Below are positions 57,254-64,000 of a stretch of 64,000 nt of DNA, one piece after another (position 1 is the stretch's first letter; every line of letters starts with the position of its first letter). The notes beneath the pieces were generated by a model. It was given only the letters and a program-made list of their open reading frames with translations. It was not told where the DNA came from and did not search any database. Both the position numbers and the translations under genes were made by a program. The DNA comes from an uncultured Kiritimatiellota bacterium (GTDB taxonomy: Bacteria; Verrucomicrobiota; Kiritimatiellia; RFP12; UBA1067). The DNA lies in the NCBI GenBank assembly GCA_934635225.1, contig CAKTYZ010000006.1:83183-147182 (forward strand), read 5' to 3'.

Positions 57254-57683
57254 GTTCGTACTCCAATATGAACTCAACAGGATTTGCGACACGTGTCTGA
57301 CGGTGTTCGCGAACCTTTTTGAGAACGCCTCTGTCCACGGTGAAGAACCAATCGCATTCTGCCGCACATGCACACGCCAAATGCAACGCATCCGCATTCT
57401 TCAAGCCGATGTTCATCAAGTCTGCGGCATCCGTCTCAATCTCATCTGTCACCTCGACATTAACGCTCGCACCGACAATCCAATCCAAGATCTTCTCGCG
57501 ATGCCAAGGAACGGGATTGTCAAGAGCCTCCCGACTCAACATGTCACTCCAAGCATATTCCATCTCGCCGGAACGCATCATGGCCTGAATGCGCAACTTC
57601 GCCTCCGTTTCAAGACGGACGCGCAGTTGCCCCTGACTGTCAAACGGGCGATTGTAGCAGCAGTTATCGAGATAGACTCTCAT
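57234..57683 (-). CDS. PIN-domain (VapC-like) ribonuclease, probable toxin
   Basis: 149 aa. Start MRVYLDNCCYNRPFD gives the first catalytic Asp; KNADALHLACACAAECDWFF supplies the central acidic residue and VDRGVL the last. This is the PIN nuclease pattern. Start ATG 57683 was chosen for the conserved N-terminus. The adjacent overlapping small gene is the likely antitoxin. A TTGACC-18-TATAAT promoter lies about 50 nt upstream. Confidence 0.85.
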   Translation of the reverse strand: MRVYLDNCCYNRPFDSQGQLRVRLETEAKLRIQAMMRSGEMEYAWSDMLSREALDNPVPWHREKILDWIVGASVNVEVTDEIETDAADLMNIGLKNADALHLACACAAECDWFFTVDRGVLKKVREHRQTRVANPVEFILEYEHEYDGQ

Positions 57684-57730
57684 ATGCCTTGTCACACCAC
57701 TCTCATCATCACATCCTCAATGATGGCAAG

Positions 57731-57760
57731 ATTATATCAAAACCCCGCAATCGCGGTCAA
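57731..57760 (-). promoter_or_regulatory. Promoter of the PIN gene pair
   Basis: Minus-strand TTGACC (57755-57760) and TATAAT (57731-57736) separated by 18 nt. Close to consensus. Confidence 0.65.
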
Positions 57761-57800
57761 CGCCAACACAGGCTTAACGCCACGTCAATCCAATCGGCTT

Positions 57801-57938
57801 CTCTGCGCCCTCCTTGCGCCCCCTTTGCGGCTAAGACTTTGAAAAACGAAGCTCCGCTCAAATCCCCTTGAAGTGCCCTTCATTCGCCCCTTCACTTCGT
57901 CCTTTGCCGCAAGGCGCGGCTCCGCCGCTGGCTCAAAG
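57801..57938. repeat. Copy of the GC-rich interspersed repeat
   Basis: CTCTGCGCCC start, GCGGCTAAGACTTTGAAAAA core and CCGCAAGGCGCGGCTCCGCC near the end; the last 10 nt differ from other copies. It lies between the divergent PIN and ATPase promoters. Confidence 0.85.
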
Positions 57939-57960
57939 AATCTCACTGTCAACCTTTTCA

Positions 57961-58039
57961 CAAAAATGGCATAGATGCAGAAGACGATTGTCGCAAAAAT
58001 GGCATACAATGCCGTATTCGGTGGCGCAAAAATGGCATA
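57961..58039 (+). promoter_or_regulatory. Three 13-bp direct repeats at 33-bp period upstream of the ATPase gene
   Basis: CAAAAATGGCATA occurs at 57961, 57994 and 58027, each followed by 20 nt of unrelated sequence. The period is exactly 33 bp, about three helical turns. The last copy ends one base before the -35 of the ATPase promoter. This is the layout of an operator or activator array. Confidence 0.8.
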
Positions 58040-58069
58040 TTGCAGATTTTAATAAATTTATGATATAAT
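58040..58069 (+). promoter_or_regulatory. Promoter of the DUF4143 ATPase gene
   Basis: TTGCAG (58040-58045), an 18-nt spacer and TATAAT (58064-58069), 25 nt before the ATG. It directly follows the direct-repeat array. Confidence 0.65.
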
Positions 58070-58094
58070 ACAGCAAGTTTAAGAGGACACAGGC

Positions 58095-59429
58095 ATGACA
58101 CTCAGACGCAAGTTCTACGATACGCTTCTCAACTGGAAGAAGAGCCATCTCCCAGAGGGACTTCTTGTCAAGGGCGCACGGCAAATCGGCAAGACCTTCA
58201 CCATCGATTCGTTTGGACGCGAAAACTACCACTCATACCTTTACGTCAATTTCGTCACGAACCCCGAATACCGCAAGATCTTCGCCGAGAGCCTGGAAGC
58301 CGTTGACCTTTATCGCAAGCTCAGCGCCACTTTCGCAAATTTCCGCATCACCCCTGGTGATACCCTCATCTTCCTCGACGAGATTCAGAACTGTCCGCGC
58401 GCACGAACCGCATTCAAGCCTCTCGCCATCGACGGCAAGATCGATGTCATCGCATCCGGATCCCTGCTCGGCCTCTCGTTCCTTGACGACGACGCCAAGC
58501 TGAACACCGAGCGGCGCGAATCCTCGATTCCCGTCGGCTATGAACGCCAGCTGACGATGTACTCGCTCGACTTCGAGGAATTCCTCTGGGCAATCGGCTA
58601 TCGCCCGGAGGTCATCGACGAGACCCTGCGCAAGCCGTTTGCCGCTCTCAAGCCTGTACCTGAAGTCACCAACAGGAGATTTCTCCAGCTTTTTCGTGAC
58701 TACATCGTCATCGGCGGAATGCCGGAAGTCGTCGCCACCTACCTCGAGTCAAACAACTACAACGTCGCCTTTGACGTCCAGCAGAGGATTCTGTCCGCCA
58801 ATCTCGACGACATTGCCCGTTACGCGCCGACGTCCGAGAAGCCAAAGATACGGGCCTGTTACCTTTCGATTCCCAACCAGCTTGCACGCGAAAACAAGAA
58901 GTTCAAGTACGCGGCCGTTGTCGAACACGGGCGCAGCCGCATGTTCTACGCCTCCATCGACTGGCTTCGCGAATCTGCGCTCGTCTTCCAGTGCCCCAAC
59001 GTGGAAACGCCGGACACCCCCCTGAGCGTCTACAAAAAGGAGGACTGCTTCAAGCTCTACGCCTCCGACATCGGCATTCTCGTCTCGATGGTCGGCTTTC
59101 CCGCCGTCAAGGCCATCCTCGACAACACGATCAAGGGATTCGCCAAGGGCGGAATCTACGAAAACGCCATCATGAGCCTCCTCGTCCGGCGCGGCTACAG
59201 TCCTTACTACTTCCACCCGAAGTCGAACCTGTCCGAAATCGACTTTCTCATCGAAGGCGACAACGGCGTCATTCCGGTTGAGGTGAAGTCCGGGAATGAC
59301 AGTTCCGCATCCTTCGACCGTTTCCTCGAACGCCCGGAGACGAGAATCGGCTACAAGTTCGTCAACGGCAATTTCGGGAAGATCGGAAAGAAGGTCACGC
59401 TTCCGCATTACATGGCCATGTTCGTCTAA
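58095..59429 (+). CDS. AAA ATPase with DUF4143 C-terminal domain
   Basis: 444 aa. Walker A VKGARQIGKTF near 25-35, Walker B DTLIFLDEIQ near 95, then the DUF4143 domain with YASDIGILVSMVGFPA and the nuclease-like EIDFLIEGDNGVIPVEVKSG near the end. The last motif (D, then ExK) resembles restriction-endonuclease-fold sites. The family is widespread, often in many copies per genome, and its role is not established. ATG 58095 follows AAGAGGA. Intact and under its own promoter. Confidence 0.92.
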   Translation: MTLRRKFYDTLLNWKKSHLPEGLLVKGARQIGKTFTIDSFGRENYHSYLYVNFVTNPEYRKIFAESLEAVDLYRKLSATFANFRITPGDTLIFLDEIQNCPRARTAFKPLAIDGKIDVIASGSLLGLSFLDDDAKLNTERRESSIPVGYERQLTMYSLDFEEFLWAIGYRPEVIDETLRKPFAALKPVPEVTNRRFLQLFRDYIVIGGMPEVVATYLESNNYNVAFDVQQRILSANLDDIARYAPTSEKPKIRACYLSIPNQLARENKKFKYAAVVEHGRSRMFYASIDWLRESALVFQCPNVETPDTPLSVYKKEDCFKLYASDIGILVSMVGFPAVKAILDNTIKGFAKGGIYENAIMSLLVRRGYSPYYFHPKSNLSEIDFLIEGDNGVIPVEVKSGNDSSASFDRFLERPETRIGYKFVNGNFGKIGKKVTLPHYMAMFV

Positions 59430-59505
59430 TCTGCGCCCCCTTTGCGCCCGCTTTGCGGCTCAGGCTTGGAGACGAGCGCACCGCGTCAGGAAGACGACCG
59501 GACAT

Positions 59506-59603
59506 CTCAACGGAGAGCTCCAAACGACTCAACGGAGACGCGGCGTTCTCTCCGTTGAGTCATCGCGTTCTCTCCGTTGAGAGATTCCGTTCTCTCCGTT
59601 GAG
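59506..59603. repeat. Five 12-bp units at 22-bp period with an orientation switch
   Basis: CTCAACGGAGA(G) at 59506 and 59528; its complement CTCTCCGTTGAG at 59548, 59570 and 59592. Steps within each orientation are exactly 22 bp, about two helical turns; spacers are unrelated 10-mers. The stretch 59430-59708 has no gene, otherwise only fragments of the GC-rich interspersed repeat near 59432-59475 and 59645-59690. It lies between the ATPase stop and the trkH stop. Confidence 0.85.
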
Positions 59604-59708
59604 ACGTCCGAACGCCACCGCAGACGCAGAAAGGGCACGGAAAACGATCAGATTCGCCCTCTCTGCGGCTCAAGCTTGGAAACGAAGCGTCGCACGTCCG
59701 CCCGGGGC

Positions 59709-61022
59709 TTAGCCGACGACCAGTTCCTCGCTCGGGAAGCGTACGCGACGCGTGGACTCGCGGTCACCAATCATCATGACAATCGTCAGCGCGCCAAGGC
59801 GGCCGACGAACATCGCGCACATGATGACGATGCGCCCCGCCGGGGAGAGCCGCACCGTCGTATCGCCAAGGGAGAGTCCCGTTGTCGTAACCGCCGAGAC
59901 GGCCTCAAAGAAAAGGGCTTCGCCGCCGATGCCACGCCCCGCCTCGGTGACGGCGAGCGCACCGTTGACAAGCCAGACGGACGCCAGCAGCACGCAGACG
60001 ATGACGATCGACTCACGGACGACATCCGTGGGCACGGTTCGCCGCGAGATGATCGTCTCCGAGTCCCCTCGGCACATCGCGCGAAGCGTGTAGATCAGCA
60101 CGGCGAGCGTCGTCACCTTGAGGCCGCCCGACGCCGACCCCGGTCCCCCGCCGATGAACATGAGCGCTTCGTAAGCCTTCACGGTCAACGCCTGCAGGCT
60201 TTCCGTCGGGACGACCGTGAACCCGCACGTGCGCGGCGTCATCGCCTGATAAAAGGCGACCATGATCTTCTGCAGCGGCGGAAAGTCCTTGAGCGCGCCA
60301 TTCCACTCGAAGACAACGACAAGGATGAAGGCGAGCGCCAGCAGATAGAAGGTGAAGCGCAGCATGATGGCGCTGTGAAGCGAGAGCCGCCCCTTTCCGC
60401 CCGACTTGCGGCGCAGAAAGCGATAGGTGCAGAGATTGTAGAGGACGAGGAAGCCGATGCCGCCCAAGATGGTCTCCCCCGCAAGGACGAAGAGGACGAG
60501 AGGATCCGACGCGAAGCGCGCCAGCGAATCGGCGTACAGTCCAAAGCCCGCATTGCAGAAGCTCATCACCACAAAGAAGACAGACTGGTAGACGTCGTGC
60601 AACCGCAGGTACAGAAGCGCCGCGCCCGCGCATTCCAAGGCAAGCGTCGAGCCGACGACCCAGAAGACAAGCCCCTTCAGGCCCTGGATCTCGGCCACGC
60701 CATAGGCGTTCATGAGCGAGAACTCACGACTCAGCGAGAGCCGGCGGCCAATGGCGACAAGAAAGAACGTGCCGCACGTCATCAAGCCAAGACAGCCGAT
60801 CTCGACCAAGAGCAAAAGGAAGACTTGCCCCGTCCGCGTGAACTCCTGCCCGACGTCCACGACCGTGAGCCCCGTCACGCAAACCGCCGAACAGGCCGTG
60901 AAGAGCGCATTCGACCAGTCTCCCCAAGTCCCGGCCGTCCGCGCCACGGGGGATGAAAGCGCAATCGCGCCGACAAGGATCAGCGCAAGGAACCCGAAGG
61001 CAATGGACGAGCGCTTCGTCAT
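59709..61022 (-). CDS. TrkH/KtrB-type potassium uptake protein
   Basis: 437-aa inner-membrane K+ translocator with the four-fold membrane-pore-membrane design. Filter-like segments: TACSAVCVTGLTVVD, SFCNAGFGLY, MTPRTCGFTVV and VTTTGLSLGD. Works with a cytosolic TrkA/KtrA regulator that is not in the window. It overlaps the tatC stop by 4 nt, an unusual operon partner. Confidence 0.93.
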   Translation of the reverse strand: MTKRSSIAFGFLALILVGAIALSSPVARTAGTWGDWSNALFTACSAVCVTGLTVVDVGQEFTRTGQVFLLLLVEIGCLGLMTCGTFFLVAIGRRLSLSREFSLMNAYGVAEIQGLKGLVFWVVGSTLALECAGAALLYLRLHDVYQSVFFVVMSFCNAGFGLYADSLARFASDPLVLFVLAGETILGGIGFLVLYNLCTYRFLRRKSGGKGRLSLHSAIMLRFTFYLLALAFILVVVFEWNGALKDFPPLQKIMVAFYQAMTPRTCGFTVVPTESLQALTVKAYEALMFIGGGPGSASGGLKVTTLAVLIYTLRAMCRGDSETIISRRTVPTDVVRESIVIVCVLLASVWLVNGALAVTEAGRGIGGEALFFEAVSAVTTTGLSLGDTTVRLSPAGRIVIMCAMFVGRLGALTIVMMIGDRESTRRVRFPSEELVVG

Positions 61023-61786
61023 GCGCTCTTCTTGCGGAGACTGCCTTTCTCCTTCAGCCAGACGGCCCAGATCGAGAGTTCGTAGAGAAGGCAGAGCGGG
61101 ACCGCCATCAGGATCTGGCTCATCGGATCGGGCGGCGTCAGAAACATCGCGAGAACAAACGCGATGAGAATCGCCGCACGCCGCTTTTCACGCAGACCCT
61201 TCGACGAGACCATGCCGAAGCAACCCAGCGCGAAGATGATGAGCGGCATCTGGAAAACCAAGCCGAAAGCGGCGATGAGCTTCAGGACGACCGGCACGTA
61301 CGTGTCAATCGTGATGATCTGCTGGGGAATCCCCATCCAATCGCCGATCTGGCGGAACGCCACGACGACAAGCGGAACCGTCTTCATGTAGGCGAGAACG
61401 CCACCCACGAGAAAGAGCGCCGTCCCCGCCGTGATGCCCGCGAGAATCACGAACTTCTCACGATTCGTCAACGCCGGGAAGACGAAGCGCAGGACGGAGA
61501 ACGCAATCAGCGGAAACGCCAGGACCGTGCCGCCCCAGACCGTGATCGAGAGCCACACGTCAAAGGGCGCCGTCATGCCAACGACCTGCAGAAGGTCCTG
61601 AAAGTTCGCCGCCGGCGACTTGAGAAGCGCGAGAATCTGATTCGCGAAGACGCCCGCGACCACCATGCCGAGCGCCCATGAGATGCCGGCAAAAACGATC
61701 ATGTCGCGAAGCGCCAGCAGATGCATCAGGAGCGGCTGCGGCGGATCGTTCCGCGCGTCAGGGTTCTGGAGCAGCTTGATCGCCAT
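61019..61786 (-). CDS. tatC: Sec-independent translocase subunit TatC
   Basis: 255 aa from ATG 61786 (MAIKLLQNPDAR); a start at 61807 is possible. Six predicted membrane helices; family segments include FDVWLSITVWGG, FGLVFQMPLIIFALGCFG and FVLAMFLTPPDPMSQILMA, the last before the final helices. Together with the TatB-like protein upstream it exports folded proteins with twin-arginine signals. It overlaps tatB by 29 nt. Confidence 0.94.
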   Translation of the reverse strand: MAIKLLQNPDARNDPPQPLLMHLLALRDMIVFAGISWALGMVVAGVFANQILALLKSPAANFQDLLQVVGMTAPFDVWLSITVWGGTVLAFPLIAFSVLRFVFPALTNREKFVILAGITAGTALFLVGGVLAYMKTVPLVVVAFRQIGDWMGIPQQIITIDTYVPVVLKLIAAFGLVFQMPLIIFALGCFGMVSSKGLREKRRAAILIAFVLAMFLTPPDPMSQILMAVPLCLLYELSIWAVWLKEKGSLRKKSA

Positions 61787-62138
61787 CGTCTGAAGCCTTC
61801 GCCCCATCAGGGGCCTTCACCGCGTCAGGGGCCGTCGTCTCGCCGGACGCCGTTCCCGCACCTGCGGCCTGCGCCGCGTCCTCGACCTCGCGTTCCGCCG
61901 CGCGCGCCGCCGCATCGACCTCTTCCTCGACCTTGGAGAACTCGCGCTGGATCTCGGTGTCCATCTCCAGAAGCTGCCGCTTGAAGCTCTCCGCCGCACG
62001 GCGGAACTTGGCGTAGTAGGACCCGAACTTGCGCAGGGTGGACGGAAGCCTCTTCGGCCCCATCACGACAAGAAGAACGGCGAGCAGAACAACCCACTCG
62101 CCGGCCCCCACGCTTTCAAAGATGAACGCGAACGCCAT
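61758..62138 (-). CDS. tatB: TatA/TatB-family translocase subunit
   Basis: 126 aa. One N-terminal membrane helix (GAGEWVVLLAVLLVVMGPKR), then an amphipathic helix and a long charged tail ending in an Ala/Asp/Gly-rich, low-complexity stretch. The long tail fits TatB better than TatA. Follows pal by 9 nt and overlaps tatC. Confidence 0.88.
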   Translation of the reverse strand: MAFAFIFESVGAGEWVVLLAVLLVVMGPKRLPSTLRKFGSYYAKFRRAAESFKRQLLEMDTEIQREFSKVEEEVDAAARAAEREVEDAAQAAGAGTASGETTAPDAVKAPDGAKASDDGDQAAPEP

Positions 62139-62147
62139 CTACGAAGC

Positions 62148-62690
62148 TTATTTCTGGAAAATCACGAACTCGCCGCGGCGATTCAGCGCATACGCACTCT
62201 CGTCATGGCCCTCGACCGCCGGCTTCTCCGCGCCATAGCTGCGCGTCTGAACGCGAGACGCCGAGACGCCGCTCTGGACGAGATAGTTGCGGATGATGAG
62301 CGCACGGTTCTCGCCGAGGGACATGTTGTACTCATGGGAGCCGCGCTCGTCGCAGTTCCCCTCAACCACCACGACACGGTCAGACTTCGCCGCCAGATGC
62401 TGGGCGACGGCGTCGATCTTGCCGAGTTCGCCCTGCGGAACAACCGTCGAGTCGAACCCGAAGTAGACCGGCGAGAACTCAACGTCAGAGCAACGCTGGT
62501 AAAGGTCTTCGAACTTCCCCTCCGACGCGCCCGCGATCGAACTCTCGTTCGACGAGCCATCGTCAATCGTCGAGATGTCGGAAGCGTTCGCCGCGTCGGC
62601 GCCCGCGCCACCCTTCTTCGCCTTGTCATACTTGCAGCCCGCCAGGCAAAGCGTCACTGCGAGAACAGTCAGAACAGTCGAGAACTTCAT
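62148..62690 (-). CDS. pal: Pal-like OmpA-family outer-membrane lipoprotein
   Basis: 180 aa. Lipoprotein signal with lipobox LCLAGC (Cys19). An acidic linker follows, then an OmpA-like peptidoglycan-binding domain about 80-180 (VYFGFDSTVV, EGNCDERGSHEYNMSLGENR, RVQTRSYGAEKPA). Pal anchors the outer membrane to the cell wall with the Tol system. The tol genes are not adjacent; here it heads the tatBC-trkH operon. Confidence 0.93.
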   Translation of the reverse strand: MKFSTVLTVLAVTLCLAGCKYDKAKKGGAGADAANASDISTIDDGSSNESSIAGASEGKFEDLYQRCSDVEFSPVYFGFDSTVVPQGELGKIDAVAQHLAAKSDRVVVVEGNCDERGSHEYNMSLGENRALIIRNYLVQSGVSASRVQTRSYGAEKPAVEGHDESAYALNRRGEFVIFQK

Positions 62691-62728
62691 TTTGCGTACT
62701 CCTTAGATTAGATAAACCCGTTTGAAGT

Positions 62729-62734
62729 ATTATA
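62729..62734 (-). promoter_or_regulatory. -10 element of pal-tatBC-trkH
   Basis: Minus-strand TATGCTATAATACTTC; TATAAT lies 38 nt before the pal ATG, immediately downstream of the gapA terminator. Confidence 0.55.
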
Positions 62735-62740
62735 GCATAA

Positions 62741-62776
62741 AAAATCGCCGCAGAGCAAGCCCCTGCGGCGATTTTT
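62741..62776 (-). terminator. Rho-independent terminator of gapA
   Basis: A 13-bp stem AAAATCGCCGCAG/CTGCGGCGATTTT (62741-62753 with 62763-62775), 9-nt loop, with T-rich tail on the minus strand, 17 nt past the gapA stop. Strong. Confidence 0.88.
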
Positions 62777-62793
62777 CAACGCTACGGACGAGA

Positions 62794-63810
62794 TTACTTC
62801 GCCGCGATGACACGCGCCATCTCAACGACCTTGTTGGAGTAGCCCCATTCGTTGTCATACCACGCGCAGACCTTCACGAACGTCGGGTCGAGCTGGATGC
62901 CCGCCTTGACGTCGAAGACCGACGTGCGCGCCTCGTTGCGGAAGTCGGTCGAGACGACCGCTTCGTCGGTGTAGCCGAGGACGCCCTTGAGGCCGCCGTC
63001 GCACACGCACTTCTCGGAGGCTTCCTTCATCGCCGCGCAGATTTCCTCGTAGGACGCCGGCTTCTCGAGCTCGGCCGTGAGGTCGACGAACGAAACGTCA
63101 GACGTCGGAACGCGGACGGACATGCCCGTGAGCTTGCCGTTGAGCGCCGGGAGAACCTTGCCGACGGCCTTCGCCGCGCCCGTGGAGGACGGGATCATGT
63201 TCTCGAGGATGCCACGACCACCGCGCCAGTCCTTCTTGGACGGGCCGTCAACGGTCTTCTGCGTCGCCGTCGCGGCGTGAATCGTCGTCATGAGACCGCG
63301 CTTGATGCCGAACTTGTCGTTCAGGACCTTCGAGATCGGCGCGAGGCAGTTCGTCGTGCAGGACGCGTTGGAGATGATGTCCTGGCCCGCGTAGGTCGTG
63401 TGGTTGACGCCGTAGACGAACATCGGGGTCGCGTCCTTCGACGGCGCCGACATGATGACCTTCTTCGCACCCGCCGTGATGTGCATGCGGGCCTTCTCGT
63501 CGGTGAGGAAGAGACCCGTGGACTCGACGACGATCTCGGCGCCGACCTCGCCCCACTTCAGCTGGGTCGGATCCTTCTCGGCCGTGAGGCGGATCTTCTT
63601 GCCGTCGACGATCATGGTCGAGCCCTCGACCTTGATGTCGTGCTTGAACGTGCCGTGCACGGAGTCGAACTTCAGCATGTACGCGAGGTAGTCCGGATCG
63701 AGAAGATCGTTGATGCCGACGACTTCGACATCATTGAAGTTCTCAACCGCCGCGCGGAAAACCATGCGGCCGATACGGCCAAAGCCGTTAATGCCAATCT
63801 TGATAGCCAT
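62794..63810 (-). CDS. gapA: Glyceraldehyde-3-phosphate dehydrogenase
   Basis: NAD-dependent oxidative phosphorylation of glyceraldehyde 3-phosphate in glycolysis. 338 aa, normal length. NAD-binding MAIKIGINGFGRIGRMVFRA at the start, the catalytic Cys in SNASCTTNCLAP near 155, and the C-terminal WYDNEWGYSNKVVEMA. Start ATG 63810 was chosen from this conserved N-terminus; the 62 upstream in-frame residues cross the promoter and are not GapA-like. Monocistronic, between its own promoter and a strong terminator. Confidence 0.98.
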   Translation of the reverse strand: MAIKIGINGFGRIGRMVFRAAVENFNDVEVVGINDLLDPDYLAYMLKFDSVHGTFKHDIKVEGSTMIVDGKKIRLTAEKDPTQLKWGEVGAEIVVESTGLFLTDEKARMHITAGAKKVIMSAPSKDATPMFVYGVNHTTYAGQDIISNASCTTNCLAPISKVLNDKFGIKRGLMTTIHAATATQKTVDGPSKKDWRGGRGILENMIPSSTGAAKAVGKVLPALNGKLTGMSVRVPTSDVSFVDLTAELEKPASYEEICAAMKEASEKCVCDGGLKGVLGYTDEAVVSTDFRNEARTSVFDVKAGIQLDPTFVKVCAWYDNEWGYSNKVVEMARVIAAK

Positions 63811-63867
63811 TTCTTTAACCTTTCTGTTTCCGCTTCGGAACCCTTCCTCTGCGTAAATTGAGGTTGT

Positions 63868-63873
63868 ATTATA
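63868..63873 (-). promoter_or_regulatory. -10 element of gapA
   Basis: Minus-strand AAAACGGTATAATACAACC; TATAAT lies 58 nt before the ATG. Confidence 0.6.
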
Positions 63874-63928
63874 CCGTTTTGGGCGTGCGCCTGTCAAGAG
63901 CGCACGGGACCCCGCCGAATCGGGGGAA

Positions 63929-63998
63929 ATGGTAATATCTAACGGGTCAGCAAAGAAGAGTGGAAGGCCATGGGGATCGAAGAAGAAGAAAGACAAGC
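63929..63998 (+). repeat. Third copy of the TCTAACGGGTC sequence, uninterrupted
   Basis: ATGGTAATATCTAACGGGTC matches the left flank at 31584, and the following CAGCAAAGAAGAG...GGAAGGCC matches the right flank at 34439. In one frame it reads SAKKSGRPWGSKKKK, an AT-hook-like basic stretch that may start a mobile-element gene beyond the window. It runs to the window edge. Confidence 0.6.
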
Positions 63999-64000
63999 CA

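Noticed and set aside
57961..58039. CRISPR array or replication origin
   Set aside because: Only three 13-bp units right at a promoter, with no replication gene or cas gene nearby; an operator array is simpler.
59506..59603. CRISPR array
   Set aside because: Units are 12 bp with 10-bp spacers and flip orientation; there are no cas genes.

Overview
The window looks like a chromosomal segment of an anaerobic, Gram-negative bacterium of the Kiritimatiellota (Verrucomicrobiota side of the PVC group), probably a gut or rumen type. This assignment is inference. It rests on GC-rich genes, a bifurcating-type [FeFe] hydrogenase (hydABC), an Rnf subunit, LpxC and Pal (outer membrane), a PEP-CTERM protein, very large MBG-domain surface proteins, and several secreted formylglycine-generating-enzyme (FGE)-fold proteins that share a YPWNG module.

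Layout. 1-4396 (-): the N-terminal 1465 residues of a giant exported protein ending in an alpha/beta-hydrolase domain. 4654-8946 (-): the hydCBA operon. 9059-11017 (-): PEP-CTERM protein plus a MocR-type regulator, divergent from pdxST (11268-12714, +). 12706-15478 (-): RluA-type pseudouridine synthase, a PAS protein and queA. 15602-15691: tRNA-Ser(UGA). 15709-17991: M64 peptidase. 18074-19362: acpP-lpxC. 19562-25879 (-): a tight eight-gene block, rnfE-nrdR-Gfo/Idh/MocA-DtxR-(zinc ribbon+EIIA)-dacA-two CNNM/CorC-type proteins, mostly joined by 4-nt overlaps. 25939-27650: gmk and a second Gfo/Idh/MocA protein. 27737-31499: a secreted-protein operon (phosphodiester glycosidase fusion, FGE-like, small exported protein).

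31590-34887 is an accessory region: a decayed IS30-type element and a DUF3465-like passenger gene lie between 13-bp direct repeats. 34888-47674 (-) holds an outer-membrane barrel and two MBG-repeat proteins of 859 and 3030 aa. 47733-59429 is again accessory: a REP-type Y1 transposase with an extra C-terminal domain, FGE-like proteins, a Phd/ParE pair, two small membrane proteins, a GxxExxY protein, a PIN-domain pair and a DUF4143 ATPase. Seven copies or more of one GC-rich repeat are scattered through this part, and two phased short-repeat arrays sit beside the ATPase. 59709-63810 returns to housekeeping: pal-tatB-tatC-trkH and gapA.

How it fits together: hydABC and rnfE point to fermentative redox balancing, pdxST with its MocR neighbour to regulated vitamin B6 synthesis, and acpP/lpxC/dacA/pal/tat to envelope biogenesis and export of the many signal-peptide proteins. 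Most promoters that can be read share a -10 of the form TATAAT, often preceded by TTGG. No rRNA, CRISPR array or complete prophage was seen. No single locus can be called a proven new system. The best leads are the two phased arrays, the passenger-carrying insertion, the MocR protein lacking its PLP lysine, and the FGE domain inserted into a surface module.
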